Below are positions 1 through 12,321 of a stretch of 64,000 nt of DNA, one piece after another. Every line of letters starts with the position of its first letter. Positions within the stretch are counted from its first letter, which is position 1. Under the pieces are notes generated by a model, which was not told where the DNA came from, did not search any database, and saw only the letters and a program-made list of their open reading frames with translations. The stretch covers positions 1,343,001 to 1,407,000 of the forward strand of contig JAKNDB010000108.1 in the NCBI GenBank assembly GCA_024305405.1, in the 5' to 3' direction. Both the position numbers and the translations under genes were made by a program. Source of the DNA: Dirofilaria immitis. Lineage: Eukaryota > Nematoda > Chromadorea > Rhabditida > Onchocercidae.

Positions 1-2531
1 ATTATTATTATTATCGCTATTATCGTTATCATCATTTTCCTATTATTATTATCATTATTTTACTATTATTATCATTATCGTACTCATTGTTATTATTATT
101 ATTACTATTAGTATCATTTTAGTATCTTATTTATTATTGATAGAAATGGATGAATTAAAATAAGTTTTGTTGAATATTAATTTATTATTATTATTATTGC
201 TATTAAAATATTAATTATTATTTTAATCTGTTGATGGAAATATATAAATTGTATAAATTTTGCCAGACTGAAATAAATTTAATTATATGCTTAATTAACG
301 AATAATAATAATAATAATAATCGTAATAATAATTAATAATGATAATAATGGTAATAATAGTAATAATAATGATTATTATTATTACTATTGATAATTGTAT
401 AAAATGTTAATGAAAAATGTATCCAAAATTATATGAATTTTTATTAGCTTAAAATAAATATTTACATTCAATTTGTTGTTTTCGTTTCGTTTTTTTTTTT
501 TTTTTTGTTGACTAAAAATTCAAAGAAAATGACCGTAGCAGTGAGCATTTATTCAAATTTGAAATGTAAACTTTTTCTCTCTTTCCCTCATTCTTTCTTT
601 TCGTCCTTCTTTCTTTCTTTCCCTCATTCCTTCTCCCTCTCTTTCAGCTTTTTTTTTTCTTGAATAAAAATGTTTCAACAAAAGTTACGTTACAACCATC
701 CGTGGTAATTTCCATATTGTTTACATTCCATGATCTAAAATAAAAAATTTTAATTTATTAATCTTTTTCTCTTTCCTATAAACTCTTCGTTTTAATGATC
801 ATAATTGAATAATAGTAATAATAATGATAATAATAATAACAGTAATAATAATAATAGTAGTAATAGCAATAATAATAATAATGATAATAATGATGATAAT
901 AGCAATAATAATAATAGTAATAATGACAGTAATAATAATAGTAATAATAATAATAGCAGCAATAACAATTATAATAATAACAATAATATAGCAATAATAA
1001 TAGCAGTGATAATAATAATGATAAATAAAATTTTATGATTTAAATTTTGAAATCATAAATTCGTAGATATTTTCAAATAAATCAGTTTATTTAAAAAAAA
1101 AAAACTTTCAAATTCTTATTTACTATATTCAATAATTTAATTCAAATATTTATAAAAAAAAAAAAAAAAAAGAACAAAAAGATCACAAAATATTTTTTTC
1201 ATCAATGACTTTACTCATTATTATTTTATACAATCAATTTTAATCCTTATCAATCATAATATTTCTTCCTCTCTCATTTATTAATAATATTTGTATAATT
1301 TTATTTCATCTACAATTTTTTCCTTTTTCTTTTCCACCGATATTGCGCATAGGTAGTGAGAGATATGGCTAAAGAAAGTTTTCCTAAATAAAAAAAAAAA
1401 AAAAAAAAAATTTGCATCAAAATACAAAATGTTAATTAACATTTTCATCTCAATAACATTTGATTATTCTCGATCATATATACATATTATACATAAAGGA
1501 ATACATACTAAAAAGAAATTGTAATAAAAAGGTGAAAAAAAAAAAAAAAAACAAAAAGATTTGATCAAAATAAAAAATAAAAATTCTTTTTATTATATAT
1601 CACAAAAGAAAAAAATCTTCTTATTTTTAAATTTTGTAAAAAAAAAAAAAAAAAAAGAAAAATCTGAAAACGATCAATAAATATCACTAAGTAAACATAA
1701 ATTGGATATGCAAGAAATTTTGTTCGATTTGAAGCAAGCATATATGTTTATTCTAAAAAATAAAAAAATAAAAAAATAAAAATACAAAAAACATAAATAT
1801 AAATATAAATACATATACACAACATATATTTATTTATTTTTGATAAAATGATCAATTTACATTTTTAAAAAACTTTTTGTTTTTTGTTCGTTTTTTTTTT
1901 TTTTTAAATAATATTTTTATAACCAAAAAATAGATGATTAACGAAAAAGTTGCTTTTAATATATTTTAGATTTATATATTTATTTATATAAATAAATGTA
2001 AATAATACTTTTGATGTTTATTTATTTTTTTCTAAATTTCAAAATATAATTGAATAATTTAAATCGGAAATTGATTAGTAATTTATCAATAGATTTACAT
2101 CAATTACAACCTATCTTTTTTCTTTTATTATTTTTCAAATTATTATTTCTTTTTTTCTTTATTCATTATAATAATGAAATATTTTTCATTAAATGTTTAT
2201 ATCTATGCAACAGTTATCATTCAATTGATAAAGTAGAAGTTTATATTTATTGGAAATGTCTGGAAATTAAATTTCATTATTATTATTAATTAATATATGT
2301 ATAATTAATCAAAAAAAAAGATAGAAATGAATGATAAAATTTGCTTGATCAATTGGCACAAATTTTTATCTAATACATATTGGTCAATATTTAAATTTTA
2401 GTAAAAATTTTTTAATGAACTCATAATTCAAAATGGTTACATGATAAATGATCACAATGACAATTCGTCTTTATAATTCAATCAATTTAATAGATGACAA
2501 GCATATAATTGATGATAATAAAACAGGCAGC

Positions 2532-2570
<39 letters not shown>

Positions 2571-3095
2571 TCTTTAGTTTATAAATGCAATTTTATACTA
2601 TTAAAATATTTTGCTTAGAAAAAAAAAAAAATGAAGAATTAAATTCGTACATAATAATATATGTAGATATATGAAATTTCAAACTACAGTATATGTTTAT
2701 GTATATATATATATATATGAATTCCCAAATTACAGTAATTCTTGTTAAGGATAAGTTATTCGTCATAATTGTTCGTTGATTTTGAAAATATTTCATTTTC
2801 CTCAATTAGTAGTATCAAATATTTGTTAATATATAAATACGCATATAATATTTGTTTGTTTATAAAAAATATTTTCATCGATTAATTTAAATTTAAATAA
2901 TTTTTAATTATTTAGGAAAAAAAATGTTTTTAATTTAAAAAAAAAATTTCGTAATAAAAGTTTCCAATTGTTTCTTAAAATATTTTAATTTTAAAATTAA
3001 AAAGAAAAAAAAAGATTGAAAATAAGGGAAAAAGGAAAATTTAGTTTTAATCGACTAAAATCAATTGAAAGAGGTGAAATGAACGATAATACTAT
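1..3095. other. Gene-free AT-rich stretch with AAT/ATT microsatellites
   Basis: I see no gene here. The sequence is dominated by ATT/AAT trinucleotide runs (about 1-120, 300-390 and 800-1030), long A or T homopolymers, a short GA run near 2536-2566 and TA runs. The AAT block at 800-1030 stays open on both strands, giving Asn/Ser-rich or Tyr-rich translations. That is a product of the repeat and not evidence of a protein. Confidence 0.8.
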
Positions 3096-3930
3096 AGTAT
3101 TTATTTATTCATTCATTCTATTAATTCATTCCATTCATTCGATCATTCATTTGATCATTTATTCGTTCATTTGATCATTCATTCCATTAATTCATTCATT
3201 CGATCATTCATTCATTCGTTCGTTCATTCCATTAATTCATTCCATTCATTCGATCATTCATTTGATCATTTATTCGTTCATTTGATCATTCATTCCATTA
3301 ATTCATTCATTCGATCATTCATTCATTCATTCATTCATTCCATTAATTCATTCCATTCATTCGATCATTCATTTGATCATTTATTCCATTCATTCATTCA
3401 TTCATTTGATCATTCGTTCATTCGATCATTCATTTGATCATTCATTCATTCTATTACATTCATTCATTCGATCATTCATTTGATCATTCATTCCATTCAT
3501 TCATTCATTCATTCATTCATTCGATTCATTCATTTGATCATTCATTCGTTCATTCATTTGATCATTCATTCATTCGTTCGTTCATTCATTCGTTCGTTCA
3601 TTCCATTCATTCATTCGTTCATTTCATTCTTTCGTTCATTCCATTCATTCATTCATTTCACTCATTCATTCCATTCATTCATTCATTCATTTCATTCATT
3701 CATTCCATTCATTCGTTCATTCCATTCATTCATTCATTCCATTCATTTGATCATTCATTCCATTCATTCATTCATTCATTCATTCATTCATTCATTCCAT
3801 TCATTCGTTCATTCCATTCATTCGTTCATTCCATTCATTTGATCATTCATTCCATTCATTCATTCCACTCATTTATCCATTCATTCAATTATTCAGTCGT
3901 TCGTTCATTCGTTAATTAATTCATTCATTT
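3096..3930. repeat. ATTC tetranucleotide-derived satellite
   Basis: About 830 bp are built almost only from ATTC units, with interspersed variants (CGATC, TTGATC, CGTTC, CCATTC). Longer blocks recur: a segment joining the CCATTAATTC, CGATCATTC and TTGATCATT variants is repeated roughly every 110-130 bp between 3110 and 3430. This suggests amplification of a composite unit after the simple repeat had diverged. Several frames stay open and read as Ser/His/Phe/Ile repeats, which is a consequence of the tetranucleotide and not a gene. Confidence 0.93.
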
Positions 3931-6041
3931 GGGCAAAAAAGAAAAAGCAAAAAGAAAAATACGGCGAGAAGAGAAACTTTATTTTGAAAACAATAAATTT
4001 GTGTGAAATTTAAAAAGAAACAAATGATATTAATGAATGTGTATGTATGTACGTATGTATATATATATATATATGATTGTATACTGCACTCTCTTCATCA
4101 TTTCATTTTCTCTATTTCCTTTTATTGCTAATTAATCTTTTTCTATAATTTTTGAAACTTTTTTTTTTTTTAAGAAAAAATTTATTTCCAACTTTTCTTC
4201 AACATAATAATACTAATGTAAGAAAAAGAAAAATGAAAATATGCATAATTATTATCCCTTTTCTCTTCTTTCCATTAATGTTTTTAAATTTTGATAGCTT
4301 CATTGATAATACGATGATAATACGATAATTTGGAATATTAGCACTATTTGGAAGATGATTCGACGAAAGTATTATGAGTAATGATAACAATGGTGATTTC
4401 ATTTCATTTTGTCATTTTTATTATTACAGTATATTGCAATGGTACGTTTTAAACATATCGAGGATTGAATTCTCATTCATTTGTTATCAGTAATAATAGT
4501 TGAATGGCATCGGATGGCTTAAATAACATTTAACAAAAAAAATCATTCTGCCATCTAGACATTCTTCCCGCCTGATAGAGAATTTGAATATTTGAAATAA
4601 AATTAAAGGATCAAAATTCGAATTGAAGTATTGACAAACAATTTTCATTTCAACTATTTCTAGATATTATTTCTTTTTTCAGCTAATGTTTATTGTTTAC
4701 GAAGTACTTTATTTTTCTTTGGCCAAATTTCTTTTGATTATATCATGCATATTTTATTTTTTGGATATTAGTATTATCAATTGCAATCATGCGAACAATT
4801 AGTATAACTTTTCGAGATTTTCAATTTTTGATCTCGGAAGCTCTCGAATAAAATTTCAATATCATATGTTAAACTATTCGCTCTCACCATTATCATTCTA
4901 TCTTTAACAATGCCAAACTTTTAAAGAACCTTTTATATCAGACGAAATCTGTACACTAACACAAAAATATTTGGCAAGCTCTATTCTTATCTAAGCAGAT
5001 TTCATTTATATTCATAGCTATAGTGATATCAACTTTGACGCATTGTCAAACTTATCCACTTCCATTTTATATTATATGCAATAAATAAATACATTTAAAA
5101 ATCGCTTAAACACTTCAAATTCTGATGCTAAATTCTTGGAACGAATACAAGAGAACGATGAACAATCAATCAATAGCAGTTACAACATGAATGATGTGGT
5201 CGATCATGCAAAACGAATTGTTTGTATCGACAGGCATAAATACATGCATATATATATATATATATTATATATGTATATATATATATATATATACGCATAC
5301 ATGCATTTACATACATGCACACACATGCACATTATACATATACACACGCATACACATACGTACACGCAGGCCTATCCACATATAAATCACGATCAACAGT
5401 GCCAGAATACTATTCAAGATAAACCTATGTAAAGCAAAATCCACGGCAGTTGTCGAAAACTCCCAAGAAGGTCTCACTGGAAATAACCCCGAAAAAGATA
5501 TACTGGGAAATGGGTCTGGGATGAAAGGGATTCCAGGAAAATTTAGCGCAAGAATTGTCTAAAGATTTTTTTGTTTATAAATGAATAATCACAAAAATTT
5601 CGTATGAAGATTAATCAAAAGTTCAAAAAACTTTACCAAGAGATATTTTCACGTGAAATTGCAATAAAAAGCAAATTCCTGAGGCAATTTTGCTCGGCTC
5701 GAAGAAGAAAACACACTAGAAAAAAACATAAGAACTTGTTTTACAATTATTGTTTTACAATTGCAATTCACAATATCGAGACGAAAGATTTAGGGAAAAA
5801 AGGATAATTTAAGAAAGCTTACAATAATAAACATACATCTGAAAGAGCAGCGCTTGGAAGAGGAAACAATGGCGAGGTGAAAACAAATCAAAAACTAAAA
5901 ACAAAGAGGAAAAAATTTTGAGAAAAACTTTCTTTAAAAGATTAAGGTAAAGCCTTAACGATGCCATTGAATTTATCTTTTCCTCATAATATGATTTTAA
6001 ATGAAAATAATGATCATATCGTCGTCGGTATACAGCTATAT
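3931..6041. other. Intergenic region downstream of the Caprin gene
   Basis: No coding exon could be supported. The stretch contains a TA-rich microsatellite at about 5246-5294 followed by CA/CAT-rich sequence to about 5375. The part next to 6042 is presumably the 3' UTR of the minus-strand Caprin gene. Confidence 0.6.
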
Positions 6042-9000
6042 TTAAAAGGTATCTGAAGCAAAGTTGAATCCCAGTTGGCGACGTGGCGGCTGCGGCGGTC
6101 CATTATATCCATATCCGCTAAGGCCTCCTCCTCCATTACCATTACCTTTAAAACCGCCAGCTATCTGACTGTTATTACCATTGCCGGTATTTCGAAAGCC
6201 AGAACCACGTGGTGTAGCGTTGGAAGTACTACCTCGACCACCTGAATTACCGAAACGACCGCTATTGCGAGGTGCGCCACGTGGATTTCGTGAATCATCA
6301 AGTCCATCACGCTCTTGACGCCGAATGTTACCACCAATGCGACGTTCAGTATCTGAACCCCCTTTATGCCACCATGCCCAAAATCATTACGTTGAGTACC
6401 ATTGCCTTTAGTACCACGCATCTGCCGACGTTCATCTCCACGAGTTGCAAAACCGTTCACCTGTTCAACGCCATTCATAAAATTGTCCTGAGTTCCATCT
6501 GAGCGCCGCTTTGATGACACTTCTGGTTTTGCCTCTAAAAACAAGTTGACAATTTTTAAAGAATTCTGCATAAAAATTTTAAATTGGACAAATTCGAAGC
6601 ATTACTAATTTCCTTAATTTATGCATCTAGTGTAATAAGACGTTTAACATCCTTGGTTGAAACTATAACCATTCAGTGTTAAACGGTAGTGGAAATTGCG
6701 TTATTGTCCTCTACTTCAATTATTTAGACAACGAAATAAACTGATTCAGTCTTCAAAATAAAGATAATCCTAAAAGCTGGTTATCCTGCTTTTGTTTGCT
6801 AATTCTCACATGAGTCATCAATTGAAAGACTAAAAGCCGACGGTAGAGCGGACAAATTCAGATCGTACTTTTCATCATCATGAACTCCTCCCCAGCTGCC
6901 ACTCGAGTCAAGCAAACAAAACTTTTATCCTCCACGAAAAACAATCATGAGAGCATTTTATCTTCCCTCATATTTACACAGCTTCGTTGCAGAGCTAAAG
7001 AATGGGGGAGGGGAAAAAAAAGAAACCTTCCTTTTTCACTGAATAACAATCATCTCCACAAAAACAGGGAAATTTCCTGTAAAATTGGTAATTATTACTG
7101 AAAATATGCTCACTAAAGAAAAACTATTGTTTTCTAGAAAATATTTTAAAAGTTAACAAAAAATCTAACCTGCACGCCAAACATCGTTATGATTAGGGCC
7201 ATTGACGGTATTTGTAGGATCTTCTGGGACGACAGTAATTGGGAAAGGAATTGGTGGTGGTGGATCACGTACAAGCGCTTTCGGATCGATCCCTCCCTCA
7301 AAACCAAACTCTGTATCACCTGCTTGATTCATATCGCCTTCTGCATAGTTCTCCATTGACCCATTAGCAACATGTACAAAAACTACCTTAAAAAATCGTT
7401 AGTTGCAAATAAGTCATTTTCACTACATTAAGATGCTGCAACGCACCAAATTATTGCACAATTAAATGCACTGTGCAACTGTATTATTGATAATATGATG
7501 CGCCGTCCTACAACAAGAAACGATCCTAGGAGACCAGAAAAGATTGCAGATATTACACCTTTGGATCTTTCTTCGGCTGTTCAACCTCGGATTCCAACGT
7601 AGGCTCATCAGATTTAACATGTTGATCCTTTTCCTTAGCACTATGACGCATATGTCCAGAATTTGCAATTTTTTCTAATAATTCCCTAATTTGAATTCCT
7701 AAAAATACATACAGTAAGGAAACAGCAATTGGAATCAGTTTTGTAAATTGCTATCACCAATGGACATAAATTTACAAGCCAAAACACGATTCCTTCATAA
7801 TTAGGGCAGAAATGGCGAAATTATTACCTGAGAAATCATTCACAACTTTTTCTTTACTTCCTACAAGAATCTTATGCGCTAACTTCGAGCCGTCTGTGCA
7901 TTTTTTTGAAATCCGTAAGGATATCCATCTCACCACATTTCAAACCGAACGGTTCCGATAAGTTCTCAATCACTTTGCACTCCTCTTCGGTAATCTTCTG
8001 AACAGCATTTATATAAGAGTAAAACGACTAGAAATTTGCATATTATAGGGGATTCGATAACTATTCAATTCAGCAAATCATATTTCAAAACATAACAACA
8101 TGGATTGAGATTAGAAAATACACTGCCCGAATTTTGTAGAATTTTACAACTGCAGAAATAGATGAAAGCTCGAACAAATATATTCCAAATTTACCGCTTC
8201 ATTATCCGTCCCATTCAGAAGGACATTCTTATCCTCCACTTCGCCGAATCGCTCGATGACATTTTGGAAATAGATGAAATCCTCCAAACGTTTTCGTTCA
8301 TGTTCAGCAAGCTAAAATGAAGTAAACTTTACCATTTCCAATGCTACAATTAGGAAGCCGAATTACAAATTCCTACCAAAACTCCTACCCATATCATTGG
8401 TTTTGTTCTACCTCTATATGCGCCTCAAAAATCTTACCATGATTACTATAACCTCAAGTAGATTCAATATGACGCTCTGAATATCATTATGAAAGGATCG
8501 TACGCTAAAAAAACTATGTCAAGCTTGCATAGTTCTCTCATTAACCATCAACTTAAATCTCAGTTACCAAGTGATACATTCTTTCGTACGCTTATCACCC
8601 TGCGAAACGTAACACTTATCCATCGTTCGTATTGCGAACAGTGTCAGCTTCCCAATAATTTTACTCTTTTTTGCAAATGAAAAAATATCTACTGGACCGT
8701 TTCTTCATCAGAAAGCTTCTGCTAGTAGAGAATTATGACAGATTTGATTGCTTGCAAATCTGTTATTTCCATTTTATGTTCTATGATACGAATGAGACCA
8801 AAGTATGAGTATAGCAATAAAAAATCGTCTGAACCAATTTACATCTTTTTTCATTCCATCATCCCGTTGTTTGACACCGCGAAGGTATTCTTTTGTAGTG
8901 ACTGCAAGATCCTACTAATATCTTTCAGAAACTCTAGCTGTGTCTCAACTTCTCCAATACAGTATCGAGCTTCGATCTGCTGCTCGCTAAGTTTTTTACC

Positions 9001-9228
9001 GTCTTTCAAATCCGCCTCATATTGCAACAAACGGCTCTGAAATACTACTCGATAAAGAGCAAATAGTAATGAAGATTATATGTTTGAATTTCAACATTAA
9101 ATTACTCGCAGTATGTACCTTACGCTTTTCAGGTTTCGGCGTCGTTTGTCGAAAGCAAACTGGATACCTGCATAAGGATTTGACAAAATGCTATCAGCAG
9201 TGCACTGGATGCTTTCCGGTCCCTTCAT
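6042..9228 (-). CDS. caprin: Caprin-family RNA-binding protein, 7 exons
   Basis: Exons in transcript order: 9119-9228, 8843-9036, 8195-8311, 7828-8027, 7559-7698, 7170-7386, 6042-6534, all with GT/AG borders. About 490 aa after correcting indels. The first half follows the coiled-coil HR1 region of Caprin-1 closely (RRRNL, then YEADL, TQLEFLKDI, AEHERKRL, ITEEECKVIENL). The C-terminus is an RGG/Gly/Asn-rich tail ending NFASDTF, suited to RNA binding. Caprins act with G3BP and FMRP in translational control and stress granules; that role is inferred from the family. Frame breaks: one base missing in A4 (plus-strand T4 at 8891-8894), one extra in T7 at 7901-7907, one missing in C5 at 6358-6362, and possibly one missing at 9130. 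At 9130 an upstream GTAAGG donor could avoid the indel but loses the LEKRK motif. The start ATG lies two bases after a TTTCAG acceptor. Confidence 0.88.
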
Positions 9229-9230
9229 AT

Positions 9231-9240
9231 CTGAAACAGA
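9231..9240 (-). promoter_or_regulatory. Probable spliced-leader acceptor of the Caprin gene
   Basis: On the minus strand a CTGTTTCAG acceptor ends two bases before the ATG of the first coding exon. A strong acceptor directly abutting the start codon with no upstream coding exon is the usual picture for a nematode trans-splice site. A conventional 5' UTR intron is the alternative. Confidence 0.5.
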
Positions 9241-10126
9241 ATTTTTGAAATAACATCCGAACGACTTTTCCAACGTTGTTTGCCTAGAACAAAATGTTTT
9301 ACAACGTTGCTTGCCTAGAACACGACATGAACCATCCCATCCAAGGATCGATAACTAAATCTCGTCCTCACCGCGACATACAATTTCAGAAAAAGTTGCA
9401 GAAAATCATTTTTAAAATCTTTTCTTCTTAGAATATAAGACGAAAGAGAGTTGCAAAACTTTACATCATAAATTGATTGCGAGAAGAGAGAGAAAAAAGT
9501 CAAATGTATTTTTTCTTCCTTTTTCCCATTGTTCCTGGGTTCATCATATCCCATTTATCTTACAATCATCTTATCTGAATTGGCTTTTTTCGAAATTAAA
9601 TTTCTCAAAATATATTTTAATTTCAAGTTGAGAACAAATTTTTTGTTTAAAATTAATTGCTTCCTAAAAGAAACCAGTTTTTTCCACTAGCAAAATGATG
9701 AACAGCGACTGCACGCGATAAATTGAACTTCCTTCGATGTAGAATCGGAACCGAAGCAAATGGAAAATGAAGAAAAAACCGGAATATTCGTAATAGACAA
9801 GCGTGGCACAGCTAAAGAGAACTTCTCCCAGAAGAAATAAGAGGCGACCGCTTACAAGACGTACAATGAGACAAAATGAATGCCTAAGGATAGATGAGCA
9901 TAAAAGAAGCTGAGAGGAAATAATGGGATAGAAATTTGCATAAAGCGTAGCCCGTAACACATGCTTTTCTTTCATTCCCCCTTTTATCACACTGCTATGC
10001 TCAATAATTATAAAACAAGTAATGACAAGGCAAGTTTAGAATAATTTAATCGAAGGTTACCGATTGAATATCTCAAACCTGAAAACAGCGAAAATCGGTA
10101 CATCGAAATAGGGCCAGAGAAAGACA

Positions 10127-10388
10127 TTAAATGTTAACTAAAGCGAACCAAAATTTATAAACAACTTTTATAAATTTCGTACGTGAGAGACAAATGTGAA
10201 GTGACGTGAGTAGACTTGCATTGATATTCATTTGCTTGTTTTGGCGAAGATTCAAAAATGAAGCTTCAACATATTCCGGATTACTCAGCGATCCACCACT
10301 GAATGCTGGATCCGGTTGTTGAAGTGCCTATACCAATCCACAATAATGCGACATTGATCATCAAAGCCAAATAAACACCGAAGACCAT
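10127..10388 (-). CDS. Doubtful small secreted-protein ORF (one frame break)
   Basis: On the minus strand an ATG at 10388 begins a hydrophobic segment (MVFGVYLALM, then NVALLWIG) that looks like a signal peptide and stops at 10281. From about 10329 the neighbouring frame is open to 10127 and begins LQQPDPAFSGGSLSNPEY, which has the look of a real protein. One extra base near 10328 would join the two, as with the homopolymer indels in adjacent genes. The local composition is richer in C than the surroundings. I do not recognise the product. A chance ORF in a GC-richer promoter is a serious alternative. Confidence 0.28.
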
Positions 10389-12056
10389 GGAATTGACCAC
10401 TCTCTTGATTACTTATCAAGAGTCGAAATAGTCTGAATCATTTCTCCTTGACCTCTGACTCCGAAAAGATTGCCATACCTCACCACAACAAAGCCAACAA
10501 AACCACCAAACTACACCACATCTCTCCCCAACAAACGGCGAGAACAACCCACACCCAATCAACGATCAGCAACGTCGAATTATGAAACAGTCGCGAAGTG
10601 CAACAAAATCGTCCATCGTTGCAGCAGAATTTAAGTCGTAATAAAATTTGAATTTCAAATTGAATTCTTGAATATTTAATTGATTTTAATTCAATTTATC
10701 TTGCAGCAATCAATTCCAAAAGTCAAAACTTAAGAAACATCCAAATTCAATAAGTCACTTTGAATGGATAACTAAAATTTACTGAATCACTCCTAATAAG
10801 CAGCAGCAGAAAACGGAAAACTACTTAGTTTTTCATAACAGAAGAATAAAAGATAAAATATACTTTAATAAGTAGCTGCCACAAGTTTATTCTAAAATAT
10901 TTTTAAGATCGAAATAAAACTTAAAATTTTTTCCCTCTAGAAAGAATTCCTTATGCGTATAAATCTATTTTCGGAATCCGTTTTAGAAATACGAACACCT
11001 TCTGAAATCATTAAGGAAAGTCCAATCAATTACAATTTGACCAAATTAAAAAAGCGCTCTAACAAATAACTCATGGAAACGGTATCGACGAAGGCGGCAA
11101 TTTAAACACGGCCAATCACAAGTTCAAAAATATAAGTGACCTTTTCACCAGAAGAAATTCATTAATAACCTGTAAAGTTATTTCATCGAGTGGTTGTTTA
11201 AGAATTGTTCATTTTCTATTTACAAATTTTTCCTCTATCATAAAATACTGCAATGTGTCGGGAGAACTAATCATTTTTCATTTGAGAGAACAAGAAATTG
11301 GGCATAGATAGAGAAGGACAGAGATAATTTTCGATATTTAATAATAATACTTTCTAGAAATTTTATTTTTAAAAACACATATTTTAAAGAAAAACGAAAA
11401 TTTTTTCTTCCTTAGTTGAAACATTTCTAAGAAATGATGACTAATTAATTTTAATATTTGTAAAGTTTGATATTCGTAACGTATATGGATAAGTTCTAAA
11501 GTTTATAAGTTTCAGTTCACGTCCGTTATATATATTCACTTTATTGATTTATACATTCATTTTACGCTAGTATCATTTATTATAAAATATTCTATCTTTT
11601 TATTCATAATTCGAATTTTTCATCATTTTTAAATTCATGCTTAAATATATGTATATATATCATCTTTTATATGTAACGCTAATAAATACATCATTCTATA
11701 TTCTATACCTTAAATATTCTATATCTTAAATACTTAAAAATTAAACTTACGCCATATCTATTACACGTCTATAACTATATCATACCCACACGTGTAAGCT
11801 ACACGTAAGATAGACTTGAGGATACACACGGCTACCGTCTGTTGCAATGAAACAGTCGTATGATAGCAAAAATCAATGCACTGCAGCGTGCATGTATGTG
11901 TTCGTGTGGGTGTGTGTATGTGTGTGTATGTTATGTATGTATGTGTGCATATGTTCGCGTGCCATCTCAATACGATTGCATACTGAAACAGCAGGCTGTC
12001 TGTGCCTCTTCTGTGCTCGTCTAATAATACATACACTTTATAACGAATATCGCGCT

Positions 12057-12127
12057 TGCACATATTGGTTGTGCATTATGTGCAAATGATCGTGCACATT
12101 GTGCATTCCTTGTATTGCACAATTGTA
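12057..12127. promoter_or_regulatory. Cluster of TGTGCA/TGCACA motifs upstream of SIRT7
   Basis: Six or more copies of TGTGCA or its complement TGCACA fall within about 70 bp, in both orientations, and one copy lies in the palindrome GTGCAC. The cluster sits about 150 bp before the presumed acceptor and about 200 bp before the SIRT7 start codon, so a promoter role is possible. No factor is assigned. Confidence 0.35.
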
Positions 12128-12270
12128 CAGATATCTATTTAATCTGATGGCAAATTTCTAATTAAAGTTTTCGATAATAAATGCAACTTTTGGCTCTGTA
12201 ATAAAACATACGTAAATAAGAATAAAAATGCAGCAAATTTCCTTGAATATTTCCTAGAATTTGCAACAAT

Positions 12271-12280
12271 TTAATTTCAG
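12271..12280 (+). promoter_or_regulatory. Possible trans-splice acceptor of the SIRT7 gene
   Basis: TTAATTTCAG lies 41 bp before the chosen SIRT7 start codon with no coding exon upstream. It could take the spliced leader or end a 5' UTR intron. An ATG at 12284 just after it leads to a stop unless an indel intervenes. Confidence 0.4.
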
Positions 12281-12321
12281 ATTATGATAATGATAATGAT
12301 GAATGATAACACACTGGTACC

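Larger units (their letters stand above)
9241..12279. other. Divergent intergenic region between Caprin and SIRT7
   Basis: About 3 kb between two head-to-head genes. The composition is visibly less AT-rich around 9660-9990 and 10200-10620. The minus strand at 9664-9990 is open for about 108 codons with a strongly hydrophobic translation and no recognisable family; I do not call it a gene. A TG/CATG-type microsatellite lies at about 11885-11955. Confidence 0.5.

Noticed and set aside
805..1038. Open frame of Asn/Ser repeats on the plus strand and Tyr repeats on the minus strand
   Set aside because: Produced wholly by the AAT microsatellite; no start context, splice signal or family.
3171..3919. 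Long open frames of Ser/His/Phe/Ile repeats
   Set aside because: Direct translation of the ATTC satellite; every frame without a stop gives the same kind of peptide.
8489..8700. Apparent exon with a KLSDEE motif in the Caprin gene
   Set aside because: It lies inside the 8312-8842 intron; exons on either side join in phase and match Caprin spacing without it.
9664..9990. Minus-strand hydrophobic frame of 108 codons
   Set aside because: No family, no convincing partner exon, and it lies in a GC-richer promoter region where stops are rarer; noted only in the intergenic entry.
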